This document shows positions 39,643 through 48,050 of a stretch of DNA of 64,000 bases, in pieces (the stretch's first letter is position 1; each line of letters opens with the position of its first letter). A program made the translations under genes and the position numbers. Origin of the DNA: Alkalimonas amylolytica (GTDB lineage Bacteria > Pseudomonadota > Gammaproteobacteria > Enterobacterales > Alteromonadaceae); NCBI RefSeq assembly GCF_900107845.1, contig NZ_FNRM01000001.1:227747-291746 (forward strand), in the 5' to 3' direction. Under the pieces are notes generated by a model, which did not search any database, was not told the DNA's origin, and saw nothing but the letters and a program-made list of their open reading frames with translations.

Positions 39643-41026
39643 GCTCTGTTTCCCTTAACTCGATGGCCTGACGCAGCCGTTGATGCAAGCCGCCAAAGCC
39701 GCCATTGCTCATCACCAACACCTGATCCCCGCTGGTGAGATTGTTCAGCACCGCCTGTTCCAGCGCAGAAAGTTCATCAAACAGCATTGCTTTATGACCC
39801 AAGGCCGCTGCCACCTGCTGCATGCCATCGGCGGCACCTTTGGCCTGAAAAATAAACACCTGATCGGCAGCGGCCAGCGCTGCCGGCAATGCCTGTTGAT
39901 GAACGCCACGTTTCATGGTGTTGGAACGCGCTTCCAGTACGGCCAGAATACGGCTTTGGCCCACTTTGGCCCGCAGCGCCTGTAAAGTCGTTTGAATGGC
40001 GGTGGGGTGATGGGCGAAATCATCGTACAAACGCACCCCACCCGCTTCGGTAAGAAGCTCCAGCCGGCGTTTGGGTGCCTGAAAACTACACAGTGCCTCG
40101 ATAGCAACGCTGACCGGCACACCCACATGGCGGGCAGCAGCCAGTGCCATCATGGCGTTATCGACATTGTGCTGGCCCAGTAAGCCCCAGTGCACTTCAG
40201 CTTGCAACTCCCCCTGCAGAAACACTGAAAAAGCCGAACCATCGGCTTTAAGCAACTGGCTTTGCCACTGTGCTTCCACCGTCTGTGCGCTGCTTTGAGC
40301 CGCATAGCTTTGGCGCTCGCTCCAGCAGCCCTCGGCCAGCATCTGTTCGATAGCAGGTTGTTGCGCTGGTGTCAGGATCAGGCCACTGGCAGGTACTGTA
40401 CGGATTAGGTGATGAAACTGGCGCTGAATGGCCGCTAAATCGGGGAAAATATCCGCATGATCGTATTCCAGGTTATTGATCACTAAAGTGCGCGGGCGGT
40501 AATGCACAAATTTGGAGCGTTTATCAAAAAACGCCGTGTCGTACTCGTCGGCTTCAATAACAAAAAACGGGCTTTCACCCAAACGGGCAGAAACACCAAA
40601 CTGCGGCGGTACCCCGCCAATCAAAAAACCGGGTTGTAAGCCTGCCTGCTCTAAAATCCAGGCCAGCATGCTACTGCCGGTGGTCTTGCCATGGGTGCCA
40701 GCCACCGCCAGTACCCAGCGCTGCTGCAACACCTGCTCCGACAGCCACTGGGCACCGGAAGTATAGGGCAATTGCCGCTCCAGCACAGCTTCCACCGCCG
40801 GGTTGCCACGCGATAAGGCATTACCGATAATCACTAAATCAGGGGCTGGCTCCAGCTGGTGCGGTTCAAAACCATTGGTTAGCTCGATACCCAGAGCTTC
40901 CAGCTGAGTACTCATCGGTGGATAAACGTTGCTATCCGAGCCAGTAACCCGGTGGCCCAGTGTATTAGCCAGGGCAGCGATGCCGCCCATAAAGGTGCCA
41001 CAAATTCCCAGAATGTGAATGTGCAT
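39632..41026 (-). CDS. mpl: UDP-MurNAc:L-Ala-gamma-D-Glu-meso-DAP ligase
   Basis: This 464-residue Mur-ligase recycles murein tripeptide onto UDP-MurNAc. Start at ATG 41026 gives the family N-terminus [15 protein letters not shown]. An open frame extends 26 codons upstream but reads as unrelated sequence. Walker-type [12 protein letters not shown] follows, then [21 protein letters not shown] and [12 protein letters not shown]. coli Mpl has 457 residues. The gene is divergent from fbp. Confidence 0.95.
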   Translation of the reverse strand: MHIHILGICGTFMGGIAALANTLGHRVTGSDSNVYPPMSTQLEALGIELTNGFEPHQLEPAPDLVIIGNALSRGNPAVEAVLERQLPYTSGAQWLSEQVLQQRWVLAVAGTHGKTTGSSMLAWILEQAGLQPGFLIGGVPPQFGVSARLGESPFFVIEADEYDTAFFDKRSKFVHYRPRTLVINNLEYDHADIFPDLAAIQRQFHHLIRTVPASGLILTPAQQPAIEQMLAEGCWSERQSYAAQSSAQTVEAQWQSQLLKADGSAFSVFLQGELQAEVHWGLLGQHNVDNAMMALAAARHVGVPVSVAIEALCSFQAPKRRLELLTEAGGVRLYDDFAHHPTAIQTTLQALRAKVGQSRILAVLEARSNTMKRGVHQQALPAALAAADQVFIFQAKGAADGMQQVAAALGHKAMLFDELSALEQAVLNNLTSGDQVLVMSNGGFGGLHQRLRQAIELRETEHVG

Positions 41027-41169
41027 GCCGTCAACTCTTAATGCAGGTGATGCCCATTGTAACAAAACTGCGGCTTGCTGCGATTGAAACTGCAATTTTG
41101 GCAAAAATTCTTTAAACTAGCAGGTAAAAAGACAAGTACCTCACCTACACAGTAAAAAAGGAATCCCCC

Positions 41170-42159
41170 ATGCGCCGTATCTCCCCGGTCCTGCAGCAAG
41201 ACGGTGTCGATAGCGACCTGATTTCCCTGATTAAAACCATTCTGGCCGCCTGCCGTGAAATCTCCTTTCGCGTTAGCCAGGGGGAGCTGGCCGGTGTGCT
41301 TGGCTCAACCTTGTCTGAAAACGTCCAGGGTGAAACGCAGAAAAAGCTGGATGTGATTGCCAATGAATTACTCAAAGAAGTGATTCTGGAAACCGGCGTG
41401 GTCAAAGCCATCAGCTCGGAAGAAGAAGACGACATTATCGCCGGTAACCCCAGAGGCCGCTATCTGGTGACCTTTGACCCACTGGATGGTTCTTCCAATA
41501 CCGATATCAACAGCCTGATTGGTACCATTTTCTCCATTTTACCAGCACCAGCCGATAAAGAGGCTGACGATGCCAGCATGTTCCTGCAACCTGGCACGGC
41601 CCAGGTTGCGGCCGGTTATGTGCTGTACGGGCCTTCCACCATGCTGGCTCTGACCACCGGCAAGGGTACCAGGATGTATACCCTGGATAAAACCTACGGC
41701 GGCTTTTTGCTGACAGAAGATAAAGTCACCTTGCCGAAATACACCTCAGAGTTTGCCATCAATATGTCGAACCAGCGGTTTTGGCAGACGCCGATGCAAA
41801 ACTACATTCAGGATCTGCTGCTGGGCAAAGAAGGCCCGCGCGGAAAAAATTACAACATGCGCTGGATTGCTGCCATGGTCGGTGATGTGCACCGTATTTT
41901 GTGCCGCGGCGGCATTTTTGCCTACCCAGCCGACAACAAAGATGCCAACAAGCCTTACAAATTACGGCTGATGTACGAAGCCAACCCGATGAGCCTGCTG
42001 ATTGAACAAGCTGGCGGCCTGAGCATCACCGGCACCGAGCGTATTTTGGAGATCCAACCAGACGACATACACCAGCGGGTAGCAGTCATTTTGGGTTCGC
42101 GCCATGAGGTAGAAACCTGCCTTGGCTATCACCAAAAGGCCGCTTTAGCCCAGCAGTGA
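41170..42159 (+). CDS. fbp: Class I fructose-1,6-bisphosphatase
   Basis: This 329-residue gluconeogenic enzyme hydrolyses fructose-1,6-bisphosphate. Metal-binding SSEEED and [11 protein letters not shown] lie in the first half. The C-terminal signature [20 protein letters not shown] closes the active site. Length agrees with E. coli Fbp (332). The gene is preceded by AAGGA about 6 bases before the ATG. ppa follows after 83 bases. Confidence 0.96.
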   Translation: MRRISPVLQQDGVDSDLISLIKTILAACREISFRVSQGELAGVLGSTLSENVQGETQKKLDVIANELLKEVILETGVVKAISSEEEDDIIAGNPRGRYLVTFDPLDGSSNTDINSLIGTIFSILPAPADKEADDASMFLQPGTAQVAAGYVLYGPSTMLALTTGKGTRMYTLDKTYGGFLLTEDKVTLPKYTSEFAINMSNQRFWQTPMQNYIQDLLLGKEGPRGKNYNMRWIAAMVGDVHRILCRGGIFAYPADNKDANKPYKLRLMYEANPMSLLIEQAGGLSITGTERILEIQPDDIHQRVAVILGSRHEVETCLGYHQKAALAQQ

Positions 42160-42178
42160 CTGGTTAAGACCAATTGAG

Positions 42179-42212
42179 GATAGCCATTTTGATGGCTATC
42201 GCTATAATAGCC
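42179..42212 (+). promoter_or_regulatory. Interlocking dyads around a TATAAT before ppa
   Basis: GATAGCCAT (42179-42187) and ATGGCTATC (42192-42200) form a perfect 9-bp stem with a 4-base loop. A third ATAGCC at 42207-42212 can also pair with GGCTAT. TATAAT at 42203-42208 lies inside this arrangement and is a likely -10 for ppa. No good -35 was seen. It may be an operator or alternative hairpins. Confidence 0.45.
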
Positions 42213-42242
42213 GACATTTCATTCACCAATTAGGACACCACC

Positions 42243-42773
42243 ATGAGCTTAAGCGATGTAACTGCAGGCAAGAACCTGCCCGATGAAATCAATGTCATCA
42301 TTGAAATTCCGGCCAATGCCGACCCTATTAAATACGAAGTAGATAAAGACACCGGCACAGTTTGGGTAGATCGCTTTATGTCCACCCCGATGTTCTATCC
42401 GTGCAACTACGGCTTCGTCAACCAGACGCTGTCGCTGGATGGTGATCCGGTCGATGTGCTGGTGCCAACGCCGTACCCGCTGGTGCCAGGCGCGGTGATC
42501 AAATGTCGTCCGGTTGGTGTGCTGAATATGTCGGATGAGTCCGGTGAAGATGCCAAAGTCATTGCGGTACCGGTCAGCAAACTGACCAAGCTGTATGATC
42601 ATATTCAGGACATCAACGATGTGCCAGAGCTGCTGAAACAGCAAATTCAGCACTTCTTTGAGCGCTACAAAGAGTTGGAGCCAGGCAAGTGGGTCAAAGT
42701 TGTTGGTTGGGCCGACGCAGCAGCTGCCAAAGCTGAGATTCTGACGTCCTATGAGCGTGCCAATAAGGCGTAA
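42243..42773 (+). CDS. ppa: Inorganic pyrophosphatase
   Basis: This 176-residue cytosolic enzyme hydrolyses pyrophosphate and drives biosynthetic reactions. Signature blocks seen are [28 protein letters not shown], and the metal-binding DGDPVDVLV with its three aspartates. EDAKVIAVP and a [14 protein letters not shown]-like region (here [13 protein letters not shown]) follow. Length equals the E. coli family I enzyme (176). AGGA precedes the ATG. Confidence 0.97.
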   Translation: MSLSDVTAGKNLPDEINVIIEIPANADPIKYEVDKDTGTVWVDRFMSTPMFYPCNYGFVNQTLSLDGDPVDVLVPTPYPLVPGAVIKCRPVGVLNMSDESGEDAKVIAVPVSKLTKLYDHIQDINDVPELLKQQIQHFFERYKELEPGKWVKVVGWADAAAAKAEILTSYERANKA

Positions 42774-42783
42774 TCGCTCCCAA

Positions 42784-42815
42784 AGCAGGGGCTGGTTTCA
42801 GTCCCTGCTGTTTCG
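42784..42815 (+). terminator. Probable rho-independent terminator of ppa
   Basis: AGCAGGG (42784-42790) pairs with CCCTGCT (42803-42809) over a 12-base loop, followed by a T-rich tail (GTTTCGTTT). It lies 11 bases after the ppa stop. Confidence 0.7.
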
Positions 42816-42950
42816 TTTGCCACCTCACCGCACCTGGCAAGCATTTTTTGTTAATTTTTTCTACTTTCAATGCCGCGCTTCACAACTTTCTGACTATACT
42901 GATAAAACAATAAGCAACAGCCCCCCCGAAGTGACAGAGGCTAACACTCT

Positions 42951-44570
42951 ATGGAATTCCTGAAGCAACTATCCATTGCAAAAAAAATCTACCTGATCCC
43001 ACTCATTGGTACCATCAGCTTTTTAATTTACCTAACTCTGGCAACCAGCACAGCGCAAAATAATGCCCGTACCTTAGAAAATACCAGAGATGTGCAATTC
43101 CCTGTCTTGCAGGCCGCAGAAAACAGCCTGGTGTTGCTGGAGCGGATCAGCGAATCGCTGGCCAGTGCCGTTACCACTGGCGACGAAGACTCACTGCAGA
43201 TGGCGCAGCAGTTTTCCCAGCAAATGAGCCAGAGCTTGCAACGCGTCAGTCAGTTGGATCAGCGCTTTGCTCAGGAAGTACGCACCATCAATCAGAGTTT
43301 TGATACCTACTACCGAGCGGCTTATACCATCTCGGAGGAAATGGTCAATAACACCGCTGACTTTACCACCTTAGCTCAGCGCAGTGAGCGGATGAATGAA
43401 CATTACGAACAGACCTTACAGTTGTTGTCCAACTTTCGTGATGTGAAAGAGGCCGAATTCACCGAGGCCATTGATGCCGCTAGTGAGCAAGCCTCCCGCC
43501 TGATTATGGTTGGTATGCTGATGGGCCTGATCACCACTGTGGTGCTGTTTGGTACTGCCATTCCAATCGTAACGGGTATTCGCAACAACCTGAACAGCAT
43601 CATTGCTTCCTTGCGTGATCTGGCAAAAGAAGATGGTGATCTCACCGTGCGCATCAAGACACAGAGTAAAGATGAACTCGGTGATCTTGCATACTGGTTT
43701 AACACCTTTATGGAGAAACTGCAGGGCATCGTCAAAGATGTGGTTAATACCGCTTTACCGCTGTCATCGCTGGCAAAAGATTTAAATGAACTCACTGAAG
43801 ATACCAACAAAACCATTCAAGTGCAGCGCCAGGCGGCCGATCAGGCCCGCCAGGCAGTCGATCAGATGAACCACAGTGTGATGGCAGAAGCCAGCAGTGC
43901 CAATGAAGCTTCGCATGCCGCCAATGACTCAGGCGAAGCGGCTAATCGAGGCCAAAATACGGTTGAGCAAACGGTAAGCAACATTAAGCGACTGGCTGGC
44001 AACGTCCAGGAAGCTTCAACAGTGATTACTCAGCTGGAAAATGATGCCAATAAAGTAGGTGCTGTATTGGATGTGATCAAAGGCATCGCTGAGCAAACCA
44101 ACTTGCTGGCGCTCAATGCAGCCATTGAAGCTGCACGTGCCGGTGAACAGGGCCGTGGTTTTGCGGTGGTAGCCGATGAAGTTCGCACTCTGGCATCACG
44201 CACCCAAGCATCTACCGAGCAAATTCAGAAAACCATTGAGCAATTGCAAAGCGCAGCCCGCTCGGCCGTGCTGAAGATGGAGCAAAGTACCAGCCAGGCC
44301 GATGAAAGTGTTGCCTCTGCCAATCAAGCTGGCGAAGCTTTAACACTGATCACCCAAAGCATCCATCAAATCCGCTTAATGAACCAGCAAATTGCCGATG
44401 CCACCGTTGATCAACAAAAAATGGCAACCACCATTGTCAATCATGTCGATGAGATCTATACCCATACGGAGCACAGTTCGAGCAGTGCCAATAACATTGC
44501 CAAAGCCAGTAGCGAGTTGGCCAACCTGGCACAGAGCCTGGAGCAAGTCGCACGCCAGTTCAGGGTATAA
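42951..44570 (+). CDS. Methyl-accepting chemotaxis protein
   Basis: This 539-residue chemoreceptor has a first membrane helix (~13-32) and a ~150-residue periplasmic four-helix-type sensor region (~33-183). A second membrane helix (~184-207) and HAMP (~208-260) follow. The signalling domain has the conserved hairpin [20 protein letters not shown] and [17 protein letters not shown]. There is no CheR-tethering pentapeptide at the C-terminus. It is flanked by its own terminator at 44583. The ligand is unknown. Confidence 0.93.
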   Translation: MEFLKQLSIAKKIYLIPLIGTISFLIYLTLATSTAQNNARTLENTRDVQFPVLQAAENSLVLLERISESLASAVTTGDEDSLQMAQQFSQQMSQSLQRVSQLDQRFAQEVRTINQSFDTYYRAAYTISEEMVNNTADFTTLAQRSERMNEHYEQTLQLLSNFRDVKEAEFTEAIDAASEQASRLIMVGMLMGLITTVVLFGTAIPIVTGIRNNLNSIIASLRDLAKEDGDLTVRIKTQSKDELGDLAYWFNTFMEKLQGIVKDVVNTALPLSSLAKDLNELTEDTNKTIQVQRQAADQARQAVDQMNHSVMAEASSANEASHAANDSGEAANRGQNTVEQTVSNIKRLAGNVQEASTVITQLENDANKVGAVLDVIKGIAEQTNLLALNAAIEAARAGEQGRGFAVVADEVRTLASRTQASTEQIQKTIEQLQSAARSAVLKMEQSTSQADESVASANQAGEALTLITQSIHQIRLMNQQIADATVDQQKMATTIVNHVDEIYTHTEHSSSSANNIAKASSELANLAQSLEQVARQFRV

Positions 44571-44582
44571 TGATCGCTCACA

Positions 44583-44608
44583 AAAAAACCGGCAAACGCC
44601 GGTTTTTT
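44583..44608. terminator. Bidirectional rho-independent terminator
   Basis: CCGGC/GCCGG with a 4-base loop is flanked by A6 and T6, so it reads as a terminator on both strands. It separates the convergent chemoreceptor gene and the REC-EAL gene. Confidence 0.92.
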
Positions 44609-44627
44609 ATTGGTTTGTCTATCCCGC

Positions 44628-46850
44628 TTATTTTTTCTGCTGCTTAATAAAAGCTACCAGCTCATCTTTTGCCATTGGTTTGGCATATAAAAAACCTTGC
44701 ACCTCATCACAGCCCATCGCCAGAATCACCCGTTCCTGCGCCACTGTTTCTACCCCCTCGGCAATGGTATGAAGACCTAAGCGCTTGCCTAGATTAACAA
44801 TGGTTTCAGCGATAGCCGCGCCATTAGGTTTTTCAATATCATTGACAAAAGCACGGTCAATTTTGATGCGATCCAGCGGCAGCTGCTGCAAATAACTGAG
44901 CGATGAAAAGCCAATACCAAAATCATCAATAGCTACTTTGATGCCAAAACTTTGCAGCTCTTTTAAAGCAGAAATTACCACTTTAGGATCGTCCATCACG
45001 ACCGATTCTGTAATTTCCAACTCCAGCAACTCCGGCTTGACCTGGTATTCAGTAACACAGTTGATCACCGACTCGACAAAATGTGGGCTGCGAAACTGCG
45101 GCATGGAAACATTCACTGCAATGCGTAACTCCTTGAAGCCCATCCTCTCCAGTTCTTTTAACTGCATACAGGCCTGTTGCAACACCCAGGCACCAATTTC
45201 GACAATCAGTCCGGAGTACTCAGCCAGCGGAATAAACACCGCAGGGGAAACGAAACCACCACCTTGCTGCGGCCAGCGCAACAAGGCTTCCATGCCTATC
45301 GCCTTGCGGCTTTTCAGACAGATCTGGGGCTGAAACCACAGCTGCAAGCGATCCTGAGCAAAGTCCTGCCGTAAAGTTCGCAGTAAAGCCAACCGTTCAG
45401 CGGTTTCGTCTTCCATCTGTTGCTGATAAAACTCATAATTACGGCTAATATTTTTCTTTGCCCGGTTCAGCGCAATATAAACATGCTTTAAGATGGTCAA
45501 TCCCTGCTCGCTGCTTTCGGACAAGCGGCAAAAACCATAGGTGGCGTCTACCTGCAGGCTATGCTCCGAAGCCTGAAATGGCTCCAGGAAAAGTGCATCC
45601 AGCGCTTGCGGTGTTAATACCTGCTCCGAGCCAATCATACCGAACACATCGGCACCGATACGACCGATCTGAGCGTCATTGCCAAACTCCTGTACCAGGC
45701 GCTGGGTGATAGCAATCAGCAACTCATTGCCAACCTCCTGCCCCAAGCCATCATTGACATCCGAGAAGTGATTAATATCAATCAAAACAGCGACGCTATC
45801 TTGAGCGCCAAGCTGTCTTGTATCGGCCAGCAGGCAGGTAAATTCATTGCGATTGGGTGTTTTGGTTAGAGGGTCAATGTAGGCTGCATGCCGTAACTGC
45901 TGGAACAAAGTGACATTTTCATACCCAACAGAAATATTGCTCAGAAATACTTCGATCAACTGACGGTCAAAATCTTCGATAGCACGGTTGGTTTCAAGAT
46001 ATACCGCAGCACCATGGTGTTCAGCACCCAAATAAAGCGTCGTATCTTTTTCGGTAAAAATATTCCGCTTACTGCGCAAGCAATCGTTGATTTGATGAAT
46101 GATGCGCTTATTGTCTATCCGTTCGAGCCGACATTTGATAAATGGAGCATAATGACCAGCAGCGCCAAGTACATAGATGCTATCGGCATTGCTACCATCA
46201 TCTTCTATTTGCGCACAAAGTACCCCTTCAGCATCCAGACCAATCAAGGAAGCAATCTGTGTCACCACACCTTCAGAAAACTCATGCAGCGAGTGCTGCT
46301 CCAGCAGGTTGGCACCTGCATTGATAATTTTTTGCAAGCCAATGCGATTCTGGTTAATGGTACGAATTTGCTGATAGGAACGAATCGATGCGATAATAGT
46401 GGTAACGAGTTTACTTCGGGTCAGCTCTGTTTTGGTCTTGTAATCATTGATGTCGTATTCTTTGATCACACTTTCTTCTGGTGCATAACCTGGTTGACCG
46501 GTCCGAAGTATGATGCGGGTATCTTCCAGTTTGAGTTCATCCCGAATCTGCTCCACCACTTTCAGGCCAGCATCATCGGTTTCCATCACTACATCCAGCA
46601 GCACCAGTGCGATGTTGTCATGGTTCCGCAAAAACTGCACAGCCTCTTTACCGGAATAAGCATGGTGAAACACCAACTTACGGCCTTCCACAACCACATC
46701 AGAAAGTGCAAGCTTGGTAACTGTATGGATCTCCTCATCGTCATCAACAATAAGTAACTGCCATTCACCAACCGTATGGTCTGTTGCTTCCGATGCATCT
46801 TCATCGTCTGCCAGGAACAGGAAATCATCTGGGTTTGCTTCAGGCACCAT
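44628..46850 (-). CDS. Response regulator with degenerate GGDEF and EAL domains
   Basis: This ~740-residue cytosolic signalling protein starts at ATG 46850, with AAGGA 6 bases upstream. A receiver domain is N-terminal (LLIVDDDEEIH, phospho-site in VLLDVVMETDD). A GAF-like DUF3369 region follows, then a GGDEF-type domain with GADVF in place of GGDEF, so probably not a cyclase. The EAL domain has EALLRWP, LELEITESVV and IDDFGIGFSSLSYL plus KIDRAFV, and looks active as a cyclic-di-GMP phosphodiesterase. No partner kinase is adjacent; a degenerate hybrid kinase lies ~1.2 kb away. Confidence 0.88.
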   Translation of the reverse strand: MVPEANPDDFLFLADDEDASEATDHTVGEWQLLIVDDDEEIHTVTKLALSDVVVEGRKLVFHHAYSGKEAVQFLRNHDNIALVLLDVVMETDDAGLKVVEQIRDELKLEDTRIILRTGQPGYAPEESVIKEYDINDYKTKTELTRSKLVTTIIASIRSYQQIRTINQNRIGLQKIINAGANLLEQHSLHEFSEGVVTQIASLIGLDAEGVLCAQIEDDGSNADSIYVLGAAGHYAPFIKCRLERIDNKRIIHQINDCLRSKRNIFTEKDTTLYLGAEHHGAAVYLETNRAIEDFDRQLIEVFLSNISVGYENVTLFQQLRHAAYIDPLTKTPNRNEFTCLLADTRQLGAQDSVAVLIDINHFSDVNDGLGQEVGNELLIAITQRLVQEFGNDAQIGRIGADVFGMIGSEQVLTPQALDALFLEPFQASEHSLQVDATYGFCRLSESSEQGLTILKHVYIALNRAKKNISRNYEFYQQQMEDETAERLALLRTLRQDFAQDRLQLWFQPQICLKSRKAIGMEALLRWPQQGGGFVSPAVFIPLAEYSGLIVEIGAWVLQQACMQLKELERMGFKELRIAVNVSMPQFRSPHFVESVINCVTEYQVKPELLELEITESVVMDDPKVVISALKELQSFGIKVAIDDFGIGFSSLSYLQQLPLDRIKIDRAFVNDIEKPNGAAIAETIVNLGKRLGLHTIAEGVETVAQERVILAMGCDEVQGFLYAKPMAKDELVAFIKQQKK

Positions 46851-47102
46851 GCACAATCCTTAGTTACTACTAGAATTAGATTTAGAGAGCATTCTCAATA
46901 CGAAACTCCTCAATTAATAATATACAGAGTTCCGTCAATCGCAATGTATTACCGACTCTATCGTTATAAATATCACTGAATTACTCGCTTTGCCACCTTG
47001 CAGTACATCACAGGGCCAGAAAATAAGCTCAGCTGACAGAGCTTGCACTTCAGCATGACAACTGCCAGTATCAAGAACAGATCAATAAAACTGTGTGTTG
47101 TA
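46851..47102. other. Gap upstream of TIGR03899-like gene
   Basis: This AT-rich region between the divergent REC-EAL gene and the TIGR03899-like reading frame should contain both promoters. TATAAAT-like sequence appears near 46960. No RNA gene or convincing small reading frame was seen on either strand. Confidence 0.45.
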
Positions 47103-47303
47103 ATGAGTAAGCTGACAATACCCAAAACCAGCAACCAGCCCGTTGTTGTCTCAACCCCGGCACAGACTATCAACAAGCCAGCCAGTAAAAAAGCCACAGG
47201 CTCAACGAGCAGCGCAAAGCGATCGCAGCGTTTTTTTGCGAAATACCGACGACTCACTGCCTATGCGGGGGTACAACTCAGCCAGCAAACCGGGCTGGAC
47301 TAG
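47103..47303 (+). pseudogene. N-terminal segment of TIGR03899-like gene, ended by in-frame TAG
   Basis: From ATG 47103 this frame encodes a Ser/Thr/Lys-rich N-terminus followed by AKRSQRFFAKYRRL and ends GLD-TAG at 47301. The same frame then continues without gap into the open reading frame of the TIGR03899-like protein (LPLSQRLQRRLRMQQERQQ). Members of that family, as I remember them, have an RxF...GL segment ahead of the RLxRRxRxxxxRxQxNLE helix, so the two parts probably belong to one gene. The TAG may be a real nonsense mutation, readthrough or a sequence error. Confidence 0.5.
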
Positions 47304-47321
47304 CTGCCTTTATCGCAACGC

Positions 47322-48050
47322 TTGCAACGTCGCTTACGGATGCAGCAAGAGCGTCAGCAGCTTAATTTGGAACGGATTATAGCGTTAAGTGCTGATTATG
47401 CACCCGAGCAAGTGATAGAAACAGAAGTAGATCCAGATTGGTTTCATCATTATTGTGAGCTGGCACTCAATATCGCCAACCCGAGTATGCAACAGCTGTG
47501 GGCAAAGATCCTGGCCTGTGAAATTGCAGCACCAGGTCAGTTTTCGTTAAAAACCCTGTATATGCTTAAGCAAATGAGCCACAAAGAAGCGCTGGCACTG
47601 CAACAGGCAGCAAGTTTATGCTGCCGAAATAGCAGCGAAGGATCGGGTCGTATCTATTTTGGTGTGTTTCGACGGCCATCGCTGTTCCAGTTACTGACTG
47701 GCCGTGGCAAGGCACTGCTTAATCTGAGCCAATATAAGCTCAGTTATCCGGCTATTCTCAGCCTGATGGACACCGGACTACTGCACCATGCTGAGATTGA
47801 AAGTGGTGAGCTGGCAAAAGGCGATAGCATTCAGCTCTGTATTCAGCAACAGCGATTGCATTGCACTGCCAGACACAATGGCTTGGTATTGCAATATTAC
47901 AAATTCAGTCCGCTAGGGGATGAGCTATTACCCTTGCTTCATTTGCAACCACAACCGCACTACCTGGAGGCACTGCAACAGCTTCTTAGCAGTCACTTTG
48001 AAGTCAGCCGGATCCGGGCGGACGAGGACGACACCACTTCATCAGATTAG
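47322..48050 (+). CDS. TIGR03899-family protein (N-terminus interrupted)
   Basis: This 242-residue protein of unknown function has a basic helical N-terminus (RRLRMQQERQQLNLERI). The conserved core follows, with DPDWFHHYCELALNIANPSMQQLWAKIL, MLKQMSHKEALALQQAAS and YYKFSPLGDELL. It resembles the TIGR03899 family of Alteromonadales and Vibrio. The annotated start (TTG 47322) has no ribosome site. CTG 47304 and ATG 47340 are alternatives, and an in-frame TAG at 47301 separates it from a likely N-terminal part. Its 3' end overlaps the convergent kinase-like gene by 47 bases. Confidence 0.7.
   Translation: MQRRLRMQQERQQLNLERIIALSADYAPEQVIETEVDPDWFHHYCELALNIANPSMQQLWAKILACEIAAPGQFSLKTLYMLKQMSHKEALALQQAASLCCRNSSEGSGRIYFGVFRRPSLFQLLTGRGKALLNLSQYKLSYPAILSLMDTGLLHHAEIESGELAKGDSIQLCIQQQRLHCTARHNGLVLQYYKFSPLGDELLPLLHLQPQPHYLEALQQLLSSHFEVSRIRADEDDTTSSD

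Noticed and set aside
41027-41104. Upstream extension of mpl
   Set aside because: The added 26 residues do not resemble Mpl, whose N-terminus starts at the glycine-rich [10 protein letters not shown].
46973-47257. Minus-strand frame encoding a hydrophobic 94-residue protein
   Set aside because: It overlaps the likely N-terminal part of the TIGR03899-like gene, starts with GTG without a usable ribosome site, and its hydrophobicity can come from antisense of a Ser/Thr-rich segment. I keep it only as an outside possibility.
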